From Aquanectria penicillioides (taxonomy: Eukaryota; Ascomycota; Sordariomycetes; Hypocreales; Nectriaceae), in NCBI GenBank assembly GCA_003415625.1, contig PYIU01000001.1, forward strand, positions 434,001 through 498,000: 64,000 nucleotides of DNA. Direction: 5' to 3'. Numbering within the stretch: position 1 is the first letter of the stretch; each line of letters opens with the position of its first letter. The position numbers and the translations under genes were made by a program. Positions 11,237 to 23,280 of this stretch are shown piece by piece. The notes beneath the pieces were generated by a model. It was given only the letters and a program-made list of their open reading frames with translations. It did not search any database and had not been told where the DNA came from.

Positions 11237-12815
11237 TCATATTATACTCACCTTGATGCCACTGTTCATAGAATTGCCCATCATGGATATGTTATTCAGG
11301 CCATTCAGAACACTCTTTGAGGCGGCATTTCGAGCAATACGCTCCGATAAGCTGCCAACATGAAGGAAACGATCTAAATCACAGCCTTGCTGTTTCATCT
11401 TCCGGAGAAAGATGACAAATGAATTCAACAGGTTGATGTCGCTGAAGACACTTGCGTTGCCGGGAAACTGCAATACATGGGTGAAAATTGCCCGCGTCGC
11501 ACACAGCATATAGTCCAGAAGGCGCCTAGACTCCAAATTTTAGCAGATGAACTAGAGGGAAATAGAAATTGGCTGAATTATCACAAGTCCGTCACAAGTC
11601 CGTCACAAGTCCGTGTAGCAGATATTTTCCGTGGCTCCGAGGAGGCGGATTGTGGCTCGTGAAGCTTCGATTGCCATTGCTCTAAGAGTGACTCTTGGCT
11701 GCTCTCAACCTCGCCTGGAGGCATCAAGGATGCCTTGTGTTTCAAGGCTCCATCCACCGCTCCAACGGTTCTGTAATATGCATAGTGAAGCGTAATGACG
11801 ACTATTTCAGCGGGTTTACAGGTGGGTGCTGAGCCAAACATGGGCCGAATGTGTGTGGCAGCGGACGACAAGAGAAGCCCCATGGTTTTTGTGTCTGAGG
11901 TGCTGCTCAAAAACATTGTCATCAAGAACATATCCTAAACTGAGACGACGGGAGGCTCGTTTCTCACAAGATCTTCGTACCTATCAAATGCATTCTTGAA
12001 AAAGCCCCACGAAATATCCGAAACGATCCTGAAGTTGCTTTTGACGGTTTTCATCTGGATTGAAATGGCGACGGCGGCATTTACGCAAGCTCACCAAGCC
12101 AGATCCTTGGTGTTGCTGCTGGAAGGAAATTGGGTGTGGCAAAGAGCCAATAAGGTGCGTTTTTCAAATATTGTGACAGTGGGGTTGGCCTCGTCAAGAA
12201 AGAAATCAACGAGAAGAAGAACCTCTGGTTTTATAAACATGAGGATAAAGGTTCGCTTCCAACTAGACCCCCTGATGCCGCGTTTCGCAGGGCTGACCTT
12301 GTCCGCATCGCATTGCAAGACTGTAAACCTTGGAAAGGATCTTCGTGCTTCCACCTCGCCTTGGTCCTGAGGTATTATGATTTTGGATTGGCGTCACCTG
12401 TGGTGGGAAGATGGGGACCCTGGCTCAACGACTGACTCTGAACCTGACTGAGCGTCACCAGCTTGCTCTTGACCTGTGACGCCAAGTCTCGAACCAGCGT
12501 CCGGCACTGGAGCAGCACCTATGTCGTTCGAGGCCCTTTGAAGAAGTGCCTCTATGCAGATTAGGCGCTGCTAAACTCTGGAGGTTACGGAGGAACGGTA
12601 AGACTGCGTGAGATGATGAAGATCGAGGTGCACGTGAAGAAGCATTACTTGGAGACGGCTATAGACCCTGTGGGAGGTTTCGGCTTTTTGGGCGGGCCAC
12701 GGAGACATTGTCACCCTTTGGTTGCACAACGTGAACATGCTGGCTGCTTGCTGTCACGGCGAACCTTTAACGTATTGCGTTGCGCCGCACGCAAGCCTGC
12801 ATTCAATTGGTTATT
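11237..12815 (-). pseudogene. Zn2Cys6 transcription factor remnant
   Basis: The second half of a zinc cluster is readable near 12760-12670 (DSKQPACSRCATKG, stop, QCLRGPPKKPKPPTGS), followed downstream by a linker and the fungal regulator core. One frame runs from about 12603 to 11581 and is broken by TAG 12573-12571 (before QRLICIEALLQRASN), TGA 12396-12394 (SSHHR, stop, RQSK), TGA 12093-12091 (TKDLAW, stop) and TAG 11937-11935 (PVVSV, stop, DMFLMTMFLSS). Each is one C-to-T change from CAG or CGA. After a likely intron a C-terminal block (RLLDYMLCATRAIFTHVLQF) ends at 11237. The first zinc-cluster cysteines are not readable in one frame. This was a metabolic-type regulator; its targets may have been the dead enzyme genes nearby. 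Confidence 0.8.
11581..11613 (+). repeat. 11-bp tandem repeat, three copies
   Basis: tcacaagtccg is repeated three times exactly within the regulator remnant, at the end of its conserved frame. Confidence 0.95.
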
Positions 12816-13230
12816 GGTCAGCTGTCTCGATAAAGTTTGATCTGGCCGAGCCGAGTGACCGTACCTGACTGACACGCTTCTTGAATCCCCATTGCCGGGG
12901 TGTGTCGAGCTCCATGATTGGCGAAGGGGAGGAGAGCTGCTGTTGATTCCCTCTTCTGGCGCGGTGATGTTGTCTTTTCCGTCTGGGGGAGAGAAAGAGG
13001 GAGGGGCCGGAACAGAGCTTCACAGAGGCCTGTGATTGTCGGATATCAAATCAAATCAATAGATACTGGCCTGGCGCTGTCCACTGTGTATACTATGAAA
13101 AATTGAGGAGGCTCTAAAACCATTGAAGATGTAGAGGCAAGGAGCAAGTGATCTTTTGTAAGGGATCCGAATCTGCCTTTGAATGAGATTGGCACGAGCA
13201 GGTCTCAGCACACAGCTCCTTCACTGTACT
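12816..13230. other. Divergent intergenic region
   Basis: Between the minus-strand regulator remnant and the plus-strand NmrA remnant. It may be a former shared promoter. Nothing else is seen. Confidence 0.4.
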
Positions 13231-14464
13231 GACATCGAAAATATCCCACCATCGACCAATTCCCGAATCACCCAATTCAAAGCCATCATAGGTGTCATCG
13301 CTATACCATGTAGAACCGGTGGAATTGGCCGCACCTTGGTCCAGGCTATCATGGCTACTGGCAGGCATGAAGTGAAGATCCTGGGTCGAAAGGTAAACAA
13401 ACCCCGTATTTAAAGTGATCATCGTATCCCAATATATAAATGCAAAAGATCTGACATTAGGTAGGCAAACGAGACTTTGGCCGCCTAGCTTGGTGTTTCT
13501 ATCATTGCCGTTGATTTCTCCGATATAGACAGCCTGGTCAACGTCTTGGAGGAGAACAACATTGACACCGTTGTCTCTGCCCTTAGCAGCATGCCTGATG
13601 CTGGAATCCCGCCTGAAGTCAATTTGGTTCGAGCAGCCCAAAAGTCCAAAAGTACCCATCGGTTTGTTGCGAGCAACTAGGGTCTTCCCCTTGGTTCAGA
13701 GTGTGTTTACTCACTGTGAAGTCACGCTTCGCAGCCCCTCACTTCAAGAGGATACAAAAGTAGTTCGCTGATTTCTCATAGGCTAGCAAAGAAACTAGTA
13801 TCCACGCCAATTAAGGCGCAAACACTTACTGAGCTTTCCAAGACGGATCTGGAGTATACATCATTCTATGTCGGTTTCCTGACCGAAATCTTCGCTACTC
13901 CAGTCTACGAGACTTACATGAACCCAATGGTCACTGCCCTTGACCTGGCTCATGATACAGCGACGATCCCAGGCAAAGGGGACACTCCTGTAACCTTCAC
14001 ACACACATTTGACATGGCCAAGTATGTCGCTAGAACGCTCACCTTCGACAAATGGGGGCGAGAGTACTACATTGTTGGAGAGAAAGCAACTTGGAACGAG
14101 CTTGTCAAGGTAGCTGAAGAGGCAAAGGATAAGGGTCACTTCAAAAACGAAGTTGTAAGCTCTAAATAAGGGTAATGCATGCTAATTCTTGACATTTGAT
14201 CTAGGCACCAAGTTCAAAGTCTACCATGTCCGTATCGAGGACATGGAAAAGGGCATCGTGACAGAGCTCCCTGCTCTCACAAAAGCACTCCCATACATTT
14301 CAATTCCCAAAGAGGCCCTATTGGCTTTCTCTGCCGTTTTCGGCCTATTATTCGAGTTGGGCGCTATGGACTTTAGCGAAGATGAAGCCTTAAACCACAA
14401 GTTCACTGAGATAAAGCCATTGAAAATTACAGATGCTATCCGAAAAGTAGCCAAGGGTATATAG
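13231..14464 (+). pseudogene. NmrA-like NAD(P)-binding protein, disrupted
   Basis: The Rossmann start is readable at about 13291-13392 (IGVIAIPCRTGGIGRTLVQA). A GTAAAC...CCTAG intron joins it to exon 13489 (LGVSIIAVDFSDIDSL, then NNIDTVVSALSSMPDAG). The frame reaches FVASN and hits TAG at 13678-13680, where the family normally has Trp (ASNWG); TGG to TAG is one G-to-A change. The same frame resumes at LEYTSFYVGFLTEIFATPVY and runs to 14155. A last block (KFKVYHVRIEDMEKG) ends at 14464, but the intron before it does not splice in frame. The first glycine of the dinucleotide loop reads Arg. NmrA proteins are NAD(P)-binding sensors of nitrogen or redox state that do not reduce substrates; related proteins are isoflavone-reductase-like. 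Confidence 0.75.
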
Positions 14465-14540
14465 ATACGACCCATTACATAGTTTTCCATCACTTATGGA
14501 TATGAAATACATCTTCTCACTCATACCCTTGATCCTCTAC

Positions 14541-17500
14541 TTAGTCGTCTGTACCACCTCTGCTCTCCTTGTCACCGCATAAGACACAGTGTCTTCGTGG
14601 ATAAAAAATACTTTCTGAGGCCGAACAATCTCCTGAAGTTGCATCACTGTCACTTGAATCTCCATCGCTTGCATCATCGTCATTTGTGTCGTCGTCACTC
14701 AAGGTGTCACTGCTTTGTTGGGTATTGAGGCTATCATCCTTGCACAGCACGAAATCCTTCCCCAGGATGCTCTGAAGCCTTGTGGGAATTACATCTATGG
14801 CGATTAGATTTATGCCTTTCAATCGGTTCTAATAACTTACGCGTTTCTAAATTGTCAACTTGCTGCTGCATCTCTCCTAGTACGTCATTGTCAACAGCAT
14901 ACAATTCTGAAATGCGCTGCCGCCAATACCCCCATATAAACTGCTCCGGTTCGTAGGGTGATGCAGGTAGGTGTCTGATTTGTTCCACGAAATCTTCCAT
15001 CAGAGCGTCTAGTTGGCGAGAATTTTCATGATCTAGCTTAGTTGATCTAATCTTATGGAATCGTTGCTGATCATGATTAAGGATGAGATAATGGTGATTT
15101 TTGCACTGTTGGCGCTGATGGTCGTTTTCCTTGCTGGATCTCTGGTCGTTCTGGTCCCGTACGCCACTAGCGGATAGATGAAGAGGTATTCGAACACTCT
15201 TTATAGAGCAACATGTGTGTTTCATCTCCAGAGCCTCGAATGTGAGAAGTTGCACTAGTTCGACTAACCACTCAGAGCGTGAGTTGGTCTCTATGGTCGA
15301 ACCATTTATACCATGATGCAAGAGAGCGTGATTTGCATAAGTTTCATTGCTATCGAAGCATGATCCAACACCTCCGGCAATGGATTTCCATAGTAAACTC
15401 AGAGGCGAGCAACCTCTACCTTTAGGGTTGCACCAACAAATACAGCAGTCTCTGTGTGTAATTTTCGACAACTGTTCTATCATCTCCCAGGCAAATGTAG
15501 CTTGATGGTATTTCATATCGCGGAAAGGGATCCAGAAAAAGCCCGATCCCAGAGTGGAGGCGAAATAGTGCCAGCCGGTAACTCGAACATTTAAACCAAC
15601 TCCCAGCCGGTCTTCCGGATACTGATCAAGGAATCCGCGGTTTTGAAGCCATGAAAAAGTCGCGATGGAATCGGCGTTGAAGTTGCACCTACGATTTATC
15701 ATGACTGGTGTTAGCCCAATGAAGTTGCGACTGTTGTAATCTCGGAATCCTGCTTCAAAGAAAATCGGAAAGTGGTCGATGCTGATGCTTGGGCTGTGGA
15801 ATATGGTTTCGTAAGGCCAATCCACACGGAGAGATTGATCAACAGAGATCCCAAAATTAGGAAGTCTCTTGCAGAGATCCACTACTTTGCCATCTGCAAT
15901 ATCGAATGTTTCAACATCTTTTAAAACTCCAATCTCTCTCTGTGCCAATTCTAAAAGAGTCCGCCGTCTCTGGGATAATCTGAGAGCGAATGCTTTGACG
16001 AGTTCTTTTGTAGCGCCGTGAAGGTCAATGGGGATGGGATTACTTTTTACACCACCCATGCCTCGATCAAGTTGGATATGGCAGCCAGCATCCATCAAAA
16101 TATTCACTGATTCGACACACTTAGACTCGATTGCGTATTGAATAGGTCGCTTATGTTGCTCTGAATGTGCAATGTCGACAAGATGTTTGGCGCCAGTGCT
16201 AAGCACTCTCCGTAGACCTTGTGGCCAACTGCTACAGAGGTGGACAGTTGTGAAACCTTTGAATTGGTCCACAATCACCCTAGGATTGTCCCTTATACAC
16301 CTATCTAGGCCGTGGATGGATTGGGACATGATGGCATGTACATGTGGAGGCGCATCCATTACTAAATCTGATTAGCTTCCATGCCGAATACATCGGCCTC
16401 AACACTTCGGCAGTACGGAGAAGCTTACAATTTCTCAAACTAGGAAGATCCTTTAACAATGGAAAGCTGACGCTAAAGCTTGAATCATCTAGTTCATAGG
16501 AAAATAAACCAAGAAGAGATGATATGAACAATAATTGCTCACAGGCAAATCTGTTCCGAGTCTCTTCAGCCGAAGTCATTGCCAAGCTGAGAACAGGAAT
16601 GGTAAAATCCAGCTCACTGAGGCAGTGACCTAGTTGTCAGTAGATGTTCGATATGGGGTATTCTTCTTTGTGAGGGGCAGGAAACTCACATGTTTTCATC
16701 CGCTCCTACAAGACTGGCAAATGTTGTCAAAAGTTTCAATGCCGGAGCTGTTAGTGAGCCGTTTACCGTGCTCTCATTAGTAGGATTTCCAAGGAGCAAT
16801 GCTAAGTTAATATTACCGATGAAGATGTGGGCGAGCGCCTGACAAAAGTAAGCGGTAGTCTGAAATTGTTTGGGATCCATTGACCTTAGCATGGCTTTGG
16901 CCGTGTTCATCTCTGTCGCGTGGTGATGCCTTTCCCTCTCGGTACATGGTGAGAATGTTCCTCTCACTAGATTCTAACTGTCGAATAATTTCAGTCCTAG
17001 AATGAGAATTCTGGTAGACCTTGGATAGGTTTGCAATCTCGTTTGCGACTGGACTGCACCAAGTTGGCACAATATTTATGTAGCGCACCGAGAGCCCCGG
17101 GCTGCTGGTTCCTGTACGGAGCTCAAAACATGCCATGCTAATTTTGGAGGAGAACCACGCCATCTTAAGTGGAAGTTGTCCTTTAATGATTCGATTCGCT
17201 CCCGCAAGTATGCCATAGAACTTGCAGTTGGGGCGATGTTGTTTGGGTTCTCGCTGCTCAAACTGGAATCTGATGTTCCAAACTCTGTACCCGAATTTAA
17301 AGGATTGATTCTCATATGGGCAAGTACATATAGGTCCTTCGAAGGCCATCATATCATTAGTTGATGAAGGGGTATTTCTTGATGCCGATAGTTCGGACAC
17401 TTGATTGATCGGTGTTGAGATCGAACCAGTCGAAAGTTCGCCATATTGTCGATACATCCCTGGATCGCTTTCATCACAAGGTGTCTGTGCTACTAGTGGT

Positions 17501-18436
17501 GAAACTTGCGAGATTTGCAGGGCCTAATCCACAAACAATCAGTTAATCATCATAGACCCAGTCCACCAATTATTGGGGATTATTACCATTCTAGATAGCC
17601 ATTCTGAGTTTGATTTTGTCATTTGAAGGAGTTGGTTGATGTTTTCCGCCGTTAGTTGGTGGGCAACAGTATTTGCCTGCGTATCGGTTTGTATCAAGGA
17701 CAGTTTGGCGTTGACATTTTGGTCTAGGTCTTGGATGAGCCACTCTGTTTTGTCGAGCTTTTGAGAAAGCCCGCTCAGAGTATCGGTGATGTTGTTCTCC
17801 ATTTCTTTGAGTCGCCCCAAGTTCATTCTCATCTGGTCATGCAAGCTATTTGCTTCCTCTCGACAAGCTTCTAGGTTGGTCCCCATCATCTCGATGGCAG
17901 AGCCGATGGCAATATTTCTGTCATAGTGTATTTCCCCAGACCTGACAAGGTTTGGTCAGTTTGATCCTTCTAGTAACACTAATCAGATATTCTTACAATG
18001 ATGCCGTGCTGATAGCTAGATTTAGGATGTTCAGAAGATCATGTAATGAATGTTGGAGGGACTTCAATTTCGCCTCTCGAAATGGATAAATGAGCGAGCG
18101 ACGAGTCTCAGCTACCCTGCCTTTAGTGCTGGTATTGAGGTCTGGTCCCCGTAGCTTGATTAGCAGACTCTGCAGTTCTTGAAGCTTCCTTTCGCAATCT
18201 CTCAAACATTGACGAAGTCCCGCCAAATCGCCAGATCTGCGTTCATCGAATCTGGAGAGAACACTGTTGAGGGAGTAGAAAATGGAGATAATAGTTTGAA
18301 TCTCCCTCAAGCTTTCTGCCACATGGCCCTTCCTCCCTTTGATCGATTCCAAGTAGGAAATGAAACCCTGACAAACCTGAATACCCAGTGACGTAATACC
18401 AACTGCGGTACCAGCCACTGAGAGGGGATCTGACAT
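14541..18436 (-). CDS. STAND-type N-terminal (Fungal_N) protein with coiled coil and ankyrin-like C-terminus
   Basis: Seven exons (18436-17997, 17941-17587, 17523-16885, 16838-16690, 16616-16429, 16367-14841, 14794-14541) splice into one unbroken 1183-residue frame. The start MSDPLSVAGTAVGITSLGIQ is the 'Fungal N-terminal domain of STAND proteins', found at the head of fungal NLR-like proteins. Exon 2 is a helical coiled coil (LKEMENNITDTLSGLSQKLD). Ankyrin-like pieces follow (NINLALLLGN, HKRPIQYAIESKCVESVNIL). The last exon is very acidic and Ser-rich (SDDDTNDDDASDGDSSDSD). I see no P-loop or NACHT/NB-ARC domain, so an NTPase-less receptor or adaptor is likely. The third intron uses an unusual GTCAAT donor, so that border is less certain. 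Both neighbours are dead genes. Confidence 0.8.
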
Positions 18437-19289
18437 ATTGATGACCGTGCAATGAGACTTGTGACTGTTTCTTGTGGTATTTTGTAGGAGCGAAGGAGAA
18501 AAGAAACAAGGCTGGTGGAAAGTGTGCGCTGTTTACATTTATGCATGCGCCTCCACCTCCGCCACCTCAGGCTGCGCCTCGATTATGTTGGCCTCAAAAT
18601 GTACCTGAAAAACACTTGCTCCCATAGTTAGAGCAAATTGAATTTCAAGGACTTCGCTGTGTTAGGTAATCATATCTACCAATCAAGTAGCTCATGTAGC
18701 CACTATAGGCACGGACATCAAGGGGATCAAAATCCAGATCAAGATTATTGCAAGGAAATATGTGATTGAGCGACGAGGCTACTAGGGGGAATTCTCAGTC
18801 ACGGGGGAAGGGTCGGTTTAGAGATCCCCCCTAGTAGTTTCAGAATGTTAGTGTGTAAGCTTTGAGCAGACAAAGAAATGAATCATAGTAAAAGCGTCAG
18901 AAGCTAGTTTGTAGAAGATGGAAGTATGTCTTTAGCGCAGTAACATCTACTATGGACAAGACTGGTGCTAATTTTGGCCCATCAGACTCTAAAGAAAACA
19001 AGTTTGAATGTTGTCAAAAGATGTCCTCGATGTTATGGTACAACAAAATTAACAGACGGGCACGCTACTCATGCAACTAGGTTAGAACAACCACATGGCT
19101 TGACTTGATACAAGAATAATAATATCATTGCCAACATTCCAAATTCCTCCATAAACCCCGACTTGGATCAACATTGACGTATTAGCGCATTACTTCAATT
19201 TCACAACTTGTTCTCTCTCACTCTAGCATCTTGTCTTCCTCCGACTTCATTGACAGATGGAACTAGTATTATACTACTATCATTGCGTA
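18437..19289. other. Intergenic / promoter of STAND-type gene
   Basis: Contains a small inverted repeat at 18779-18837 (arms ctactaggggg and its complement, about 35-base loop). No gene is recognised. Confidence 0.5.
18779..18837. repeat. Short inverted repeat / hairpin
   Basis: The left arm ctactaggggg pairs with the right arm cccccctagtag. The origin is unknown; it may be a tiny element remnant. Confidence 0.6.
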
Positions 19290-20390
19290 TTATAGATTAC
19301 ATATGCTCCTATTGTGAACCTCAAGAGGAATACGTGGAATCACGCCAGTAGTGGGCATACAGTTCATATACTCAAACTTGGCATCCCCTCCTCTCAGCAC
19401 AGAGACTTCGTGCCAGGTCCGCAGCTTTCTCTCATCGCCAAATACTTTGAAATGTGTTAAAGCACCACGATAAATTGCCAAATGCGAACGATGAGTCTTG
19501 GCCCATGTCTCCAATGACTCTAAACTAGTAAAGAACCCGGCTCCGCATGTTTCTTTTCGTGGCGGTACATTTGAGAGAAACGAAGGATCCCTGTTTCGTA
19601 AATACCGAAATCCAACGGCACCAGTCTCGGAATAATTCTCCCGTAAATACTCTAACCCCGCTTCCAGCGTCGGCTCGAGCCTCTTCTCGTACGCTTCGGC
19701 TTCTTGTTGACTACAATTCTCCCAGAACTGACCTGATCGAATATGCACCAGATTGTTGTAATTAGCACCAACTAAGTACTGCCCTATCCCATGAGGAACC
19801 TGGCTTAATGCGTTTCTGGCGCTCTCAGTAGCTGGTGGGAAGAGGTCGTGTGCTGAGTCTGGAATTCGATCCCTTGCTGCTCCCCAGTATGCAGAAAATC
19901 CGTGCTCCACCGTACTCATGCCAGGAACTCTTGCCAAGCCAGGAAGGTAGTCCAGTCCAGAGTAGTTTGTTTCCAGTCTTGAGACTTCAGTAACAAAGCT
20001 CTCGCTCCAAATGCCAATCGAGTTTCGGCCGGGAGCAGACAACTTGGAAAAGATACATGGAAGAGAGAGCTGCAGCATACCGTGCTGGTACTTTTCTCTT
20101 TCAATCCAGTAACATACCTAAATTGCCGTCCTTTTCGAATCATCTCCATCAATAAGGTTGAAAGACTAAAAAGCGGAGGGACCACCGTCGGCTTTGACCC
20201 ATTGTTGGATCATAGAGGAGGCCAGGGAGGCAGCTTGTGTACTCCCCTCATCGTCAGATCGCCGCTGAATACCGACATATGCCGTGTAGACATGGCCGAT
20301 ACCGCTTGCAACTGACAGCTGCCATCGTGGGATTGGAAGACGGTGGTTCTTAGGTTTACGAAGGGGATAGATGCGGACTGGGCATGACAT
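19290..20390 (-). pseudogene. Aldoxime dehydratase (haem-containing), two nonsense codons
   Basis: From ATG 20390 (MSCPVRIYPLRKPKNHR) one frame runs to 19290, 366 codons, the family's usual length. It matches the haem-containing dehydratase family that converts aldoximes to nitriles: PRWQLSVASGIGHVYTAYVG, SAYWGAARDRIPDSAHDLF, and the C-terminal LRTWHEVSVLRGG region with the likely haem-ligand His. The frame is cut by TAG 20168-20166 (PSAF, stop, SFNLIDGDD; CAG to TAG) and TAG 20120-20118 (TAI, stop, VCYW; TGG to TAG). Homology is continuous across both, so introns are unlikely. The segment 20078-19290 could still be translated from an internal ATG but would lack the N-terminus. Aldoxime dehydratases act in nitrile/aldoxime catabolism and often sit near nitrilases or amidases. 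Confidence 0.8.
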
Positions 20391-21798
20391 GCTGATGTGT
20401 CGAACCACAGCTCAATCAGATATTCGTAGTATTCCCCAACGAAAATGAGAATTTCGATCACTGGTGTAACGAGAGAATCAAGTTTCCAGTACTACACCGG
20501 ATAAATGTCAAATAGCATTTTCGTTCGGCCGTGTGCATAGAGACCTCGGTTGGGTTTCCTGCTGACAGTACACGATCGGAACTACTTCTGGTCGCCGAAC
20601 CGGCCACCTGCATCTATTATTCCATGACTGGGTCCCCCTTTGCGCTTTGGATCTTTAATTTCCCCATGATATATTGTATTAGATCTTGCCACTAAAAGTC
20701 ACTCCATATCAGCCACAAAAGACCTGAGGATGAGTGGTCATAATACCGTTACGAGGTACGTCGAAAAACGGTTAGATGATTTTAAGAGGGAAGAGGCAAA
20801 CTATTGCGATGGTGAAACGCGTAGTAGATACAACTATTACATGCAAATTCGGCCTGCTAGATTATGCAAATTCCTTACAGAGTCGATCGTCATTAGCAAC
20901 GCTACAGAATGTTGGAGTTCTAGCGAAGCTACACTAACGTGTCCTAGCGGGAATTCAGGCAGAATTGCCGCCAATGGCTTAGTTCGAGGCAGTCTTAGAT
21001 CCGCCCGACCAGGAAAATGTCAGGGCTTCACCGCAGAATGACCTGGACGGTTTGTACCTCTGGGCAGTTGATTACCCTCCCGGATAATTCTCAGCCGATT
21101 GTTTCATCATGTACATTATCTTAGCCATTAATGTCATAATCTGGCTGCATGATAAAATCTCAATCGTGTCACACAACATTGAGAAAATGATAGAAATACC
21201 CTCACCAGACAATGCTGAGGCACAGAGACCTGGAGTCAAGCGTAAATACGTATAAGTTGGATAAAAGTCAAGAAATTGTCTAGTACTTTATGTGATTATC
21301 TGATAACAAACAAAGCCTTGTTATATATCTGAAGACACCCTCTTGAGAACCGGTAAATAGTGAAAAGGGGTTGCGTTACTGTCTATAAGATATCTTCGCG
21401 GAAGCGTATCCGCCAGCGGATGCAGTCTCGTGGAGTGCCACACCATCACGTGCGTGGACAACTGCAACTAGACTTAGAAAATCTATCCACAATGCAGGCA
21501 TTGCACCGCCTTAGCTGCTCTATGAAAAATGTGAGTGCTTACCACATCAAATGGGATGCCCATGCCTATTGCCTTGTGCGAGATACAGCGCGAGATGAGT
21601 ACCCTGGTATTTCACAGGTGACCTCCCGTGGCATGTGAATTATCTAGAAATGGCGGTATGGCATAATAACCAATAGTCTAAGGTGTTTATTGAAGCAATG
21701 TCTCGGCCTGCTGATCTCTCAATTCTACCTGTATCACAGTATATACTGGTGCAGGTATCCAAAGTCCCGAATTCTACACAGGTCTCCCATATTCTAGC
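20391..21798. other. Intergenic, no gene recognised
   Basis: Several chance frames under 105 codons show no familiar motif. Composition is normal. Nothing convincing is seen. Confidence 0.4.
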
Positions 21799-22567
21799 CT
21801 ATGATGCCTCTTTCAACTCCCTTCGGTTTTCGACAAGATCTGCAATGGCCCTTGAAGTATCTGTATCCATAGCGCGAAATCCGCGCACAACCCCGTCTGC
21901 GCCACCATCATTTAGCTCCGGACTCATCTTGAATTTCCCTTCCACGCATTCAATTTGAACCTCCACTCCAATGATTGCTGTCTTCATGATTTCGATATAC
22001 TTGTCGGGTGCATCAGAAACTTCCCATGGGTTCGGTTTAGAATTTTCACCAGTGTGTCCCATGATTATGGCCTCACCATGACGACACAAGTCTGAAATTT
22101 GTTGACCCAGGAGGGCTGACGTTTCGCCGGCTTTGGAGTCGAAGCAGACTTTGGCTCTTCCATAGATCTGAACTGCAGAATGGCTCTAATTAGGTACCAC
22201 TTTTCCTGTAGATGGCTTGGTCTCCAGGCAAAATTTCGGCGTCATGTTGTGGTGGACTGAGGAAGTGAAGATGACCAACACGGCTTCTTCAAGGTATTGG
22301 CTTGTGCTGCCAAGCCTTCTTGATTTCAGCTCTTCGATTATGGCCTTGCTTTGGGTTTTTTTTTTTCGCGAGGTGGCCTGTTAGTCTTCCAAGCTCCGTT
22401 TCGTTAGATTCGTCTTCAACATCAATCACGAATGGAACGCGGCTGGTTTGGAGCAACGGAGCCCAGCTGGAACGGATAGCTGTTCTAAAGAGGCCAAGCG
22501 GGTTCTCTCTCACAATGCGCCTCAAAACTCGCAGCGATGTCTCTGCGTGATCTTTGCGAATATACAT
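21799..22567 (-). pseudogene. PaiB-like FMN-binding negative regulator family, disrupted
   Basis: ATG 22567 begins MYIRKDHAETSLRVLRRIVR, the typical fungal start of PaiB-type split-barrel FMN proteins (bacterial PaiB represses sporulation and protease genes; fungal members are of unknown role). The frame covers VPFVIDVEDESNETELGRL and slips at an 11-base T/A run (22356-22366). The correct frame resumes as AIIEELKSRRLGSTSQYLEE, then TPKFCLETKPSTGKVVP. TAG at 22188-22186 replaces the Trp of the conserved VPTWNYSAV segment. It then runs through CEGKFKMSPEL to 21799. So there is one frameshift and one nonsense codon (TGG to TAG). Confidence 0.8.
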
Positions 22568-23280
22568 GATGAATTTTGACAAGGAGATGACTATGACGAG
22601 GGACAGGGTGGAGGGCGCCTCATACAAGTCCAATATCAGAGTCAGATGCCGACTCACACGCGTACCGACGGCGCATGTTGATAAGCACTTACGACAAAGA
22701 CAAAAACGGAAGGAGATGTGAGACGATGAGGAATTCGTGAGCCGATTCGGCCACCCAAGCACCAGGCCAGAGGCGCCTCGAACGGTGCCAGGAGGTACAA
22801 CAGGGAACCGGAGTGGTCAATCTTGAAGTTCGGAGCTTTGTGCCTCAAGGCAAACTCGGGTTCAAAGGGGGAACGAAAGATACCCCGCCATAATAAAGCG
22901 CTATTGCTAATGACTCAGCTCAATATGATACATTCTATAAGAGGCAAGTGTTCAAATGAAATATCTTGTGGTCTATCTGTCTCTATGGCGTGGATAGATT
23001 GACTCAAACTTCCATCAAACTAGGTTGAACAGGAATCTCGATCACGGCTCCGAAGCAGGTGTAAGACATATTGAATAGAGAGCTGGATCATATCTCTGAA
23101 CTAACCATCAAAACCACAAGTTTTCTCATGCAATATCTAACGGGAATTGAGCAAGTTGTCAACCCCGTGAACTAAAGGCTCGCTTGCCATTACAGGTGCA
23201 TCCATATGACTGTCATACAACCGCCAGTCGGGACAATTACGGGCTCACATGACGGTTAAAAATAGGAAAAAGAGATATTT
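22568..23280. other. Intergenic, no gene recognised
   Basis: Upstream flank of the PaiB remnant and 3' flank of the oxidoreductase. No feature is supported. Confidence 0.4.

Noticed and set aside
13114..13659. 181-codon minus-strand frame
   Set aside because: It is antisense to recognisable NmrA exons on the plus strand; the plus-strand reading has family motifs, this one does not.
20118..20168. Both TAG codons of the aldoxime dehydratase as splice acceptors
   Set aside because: No matching donor leaves the homologous stretch SFNLIDGDD out, and homology is continuous and in frame across both stops.
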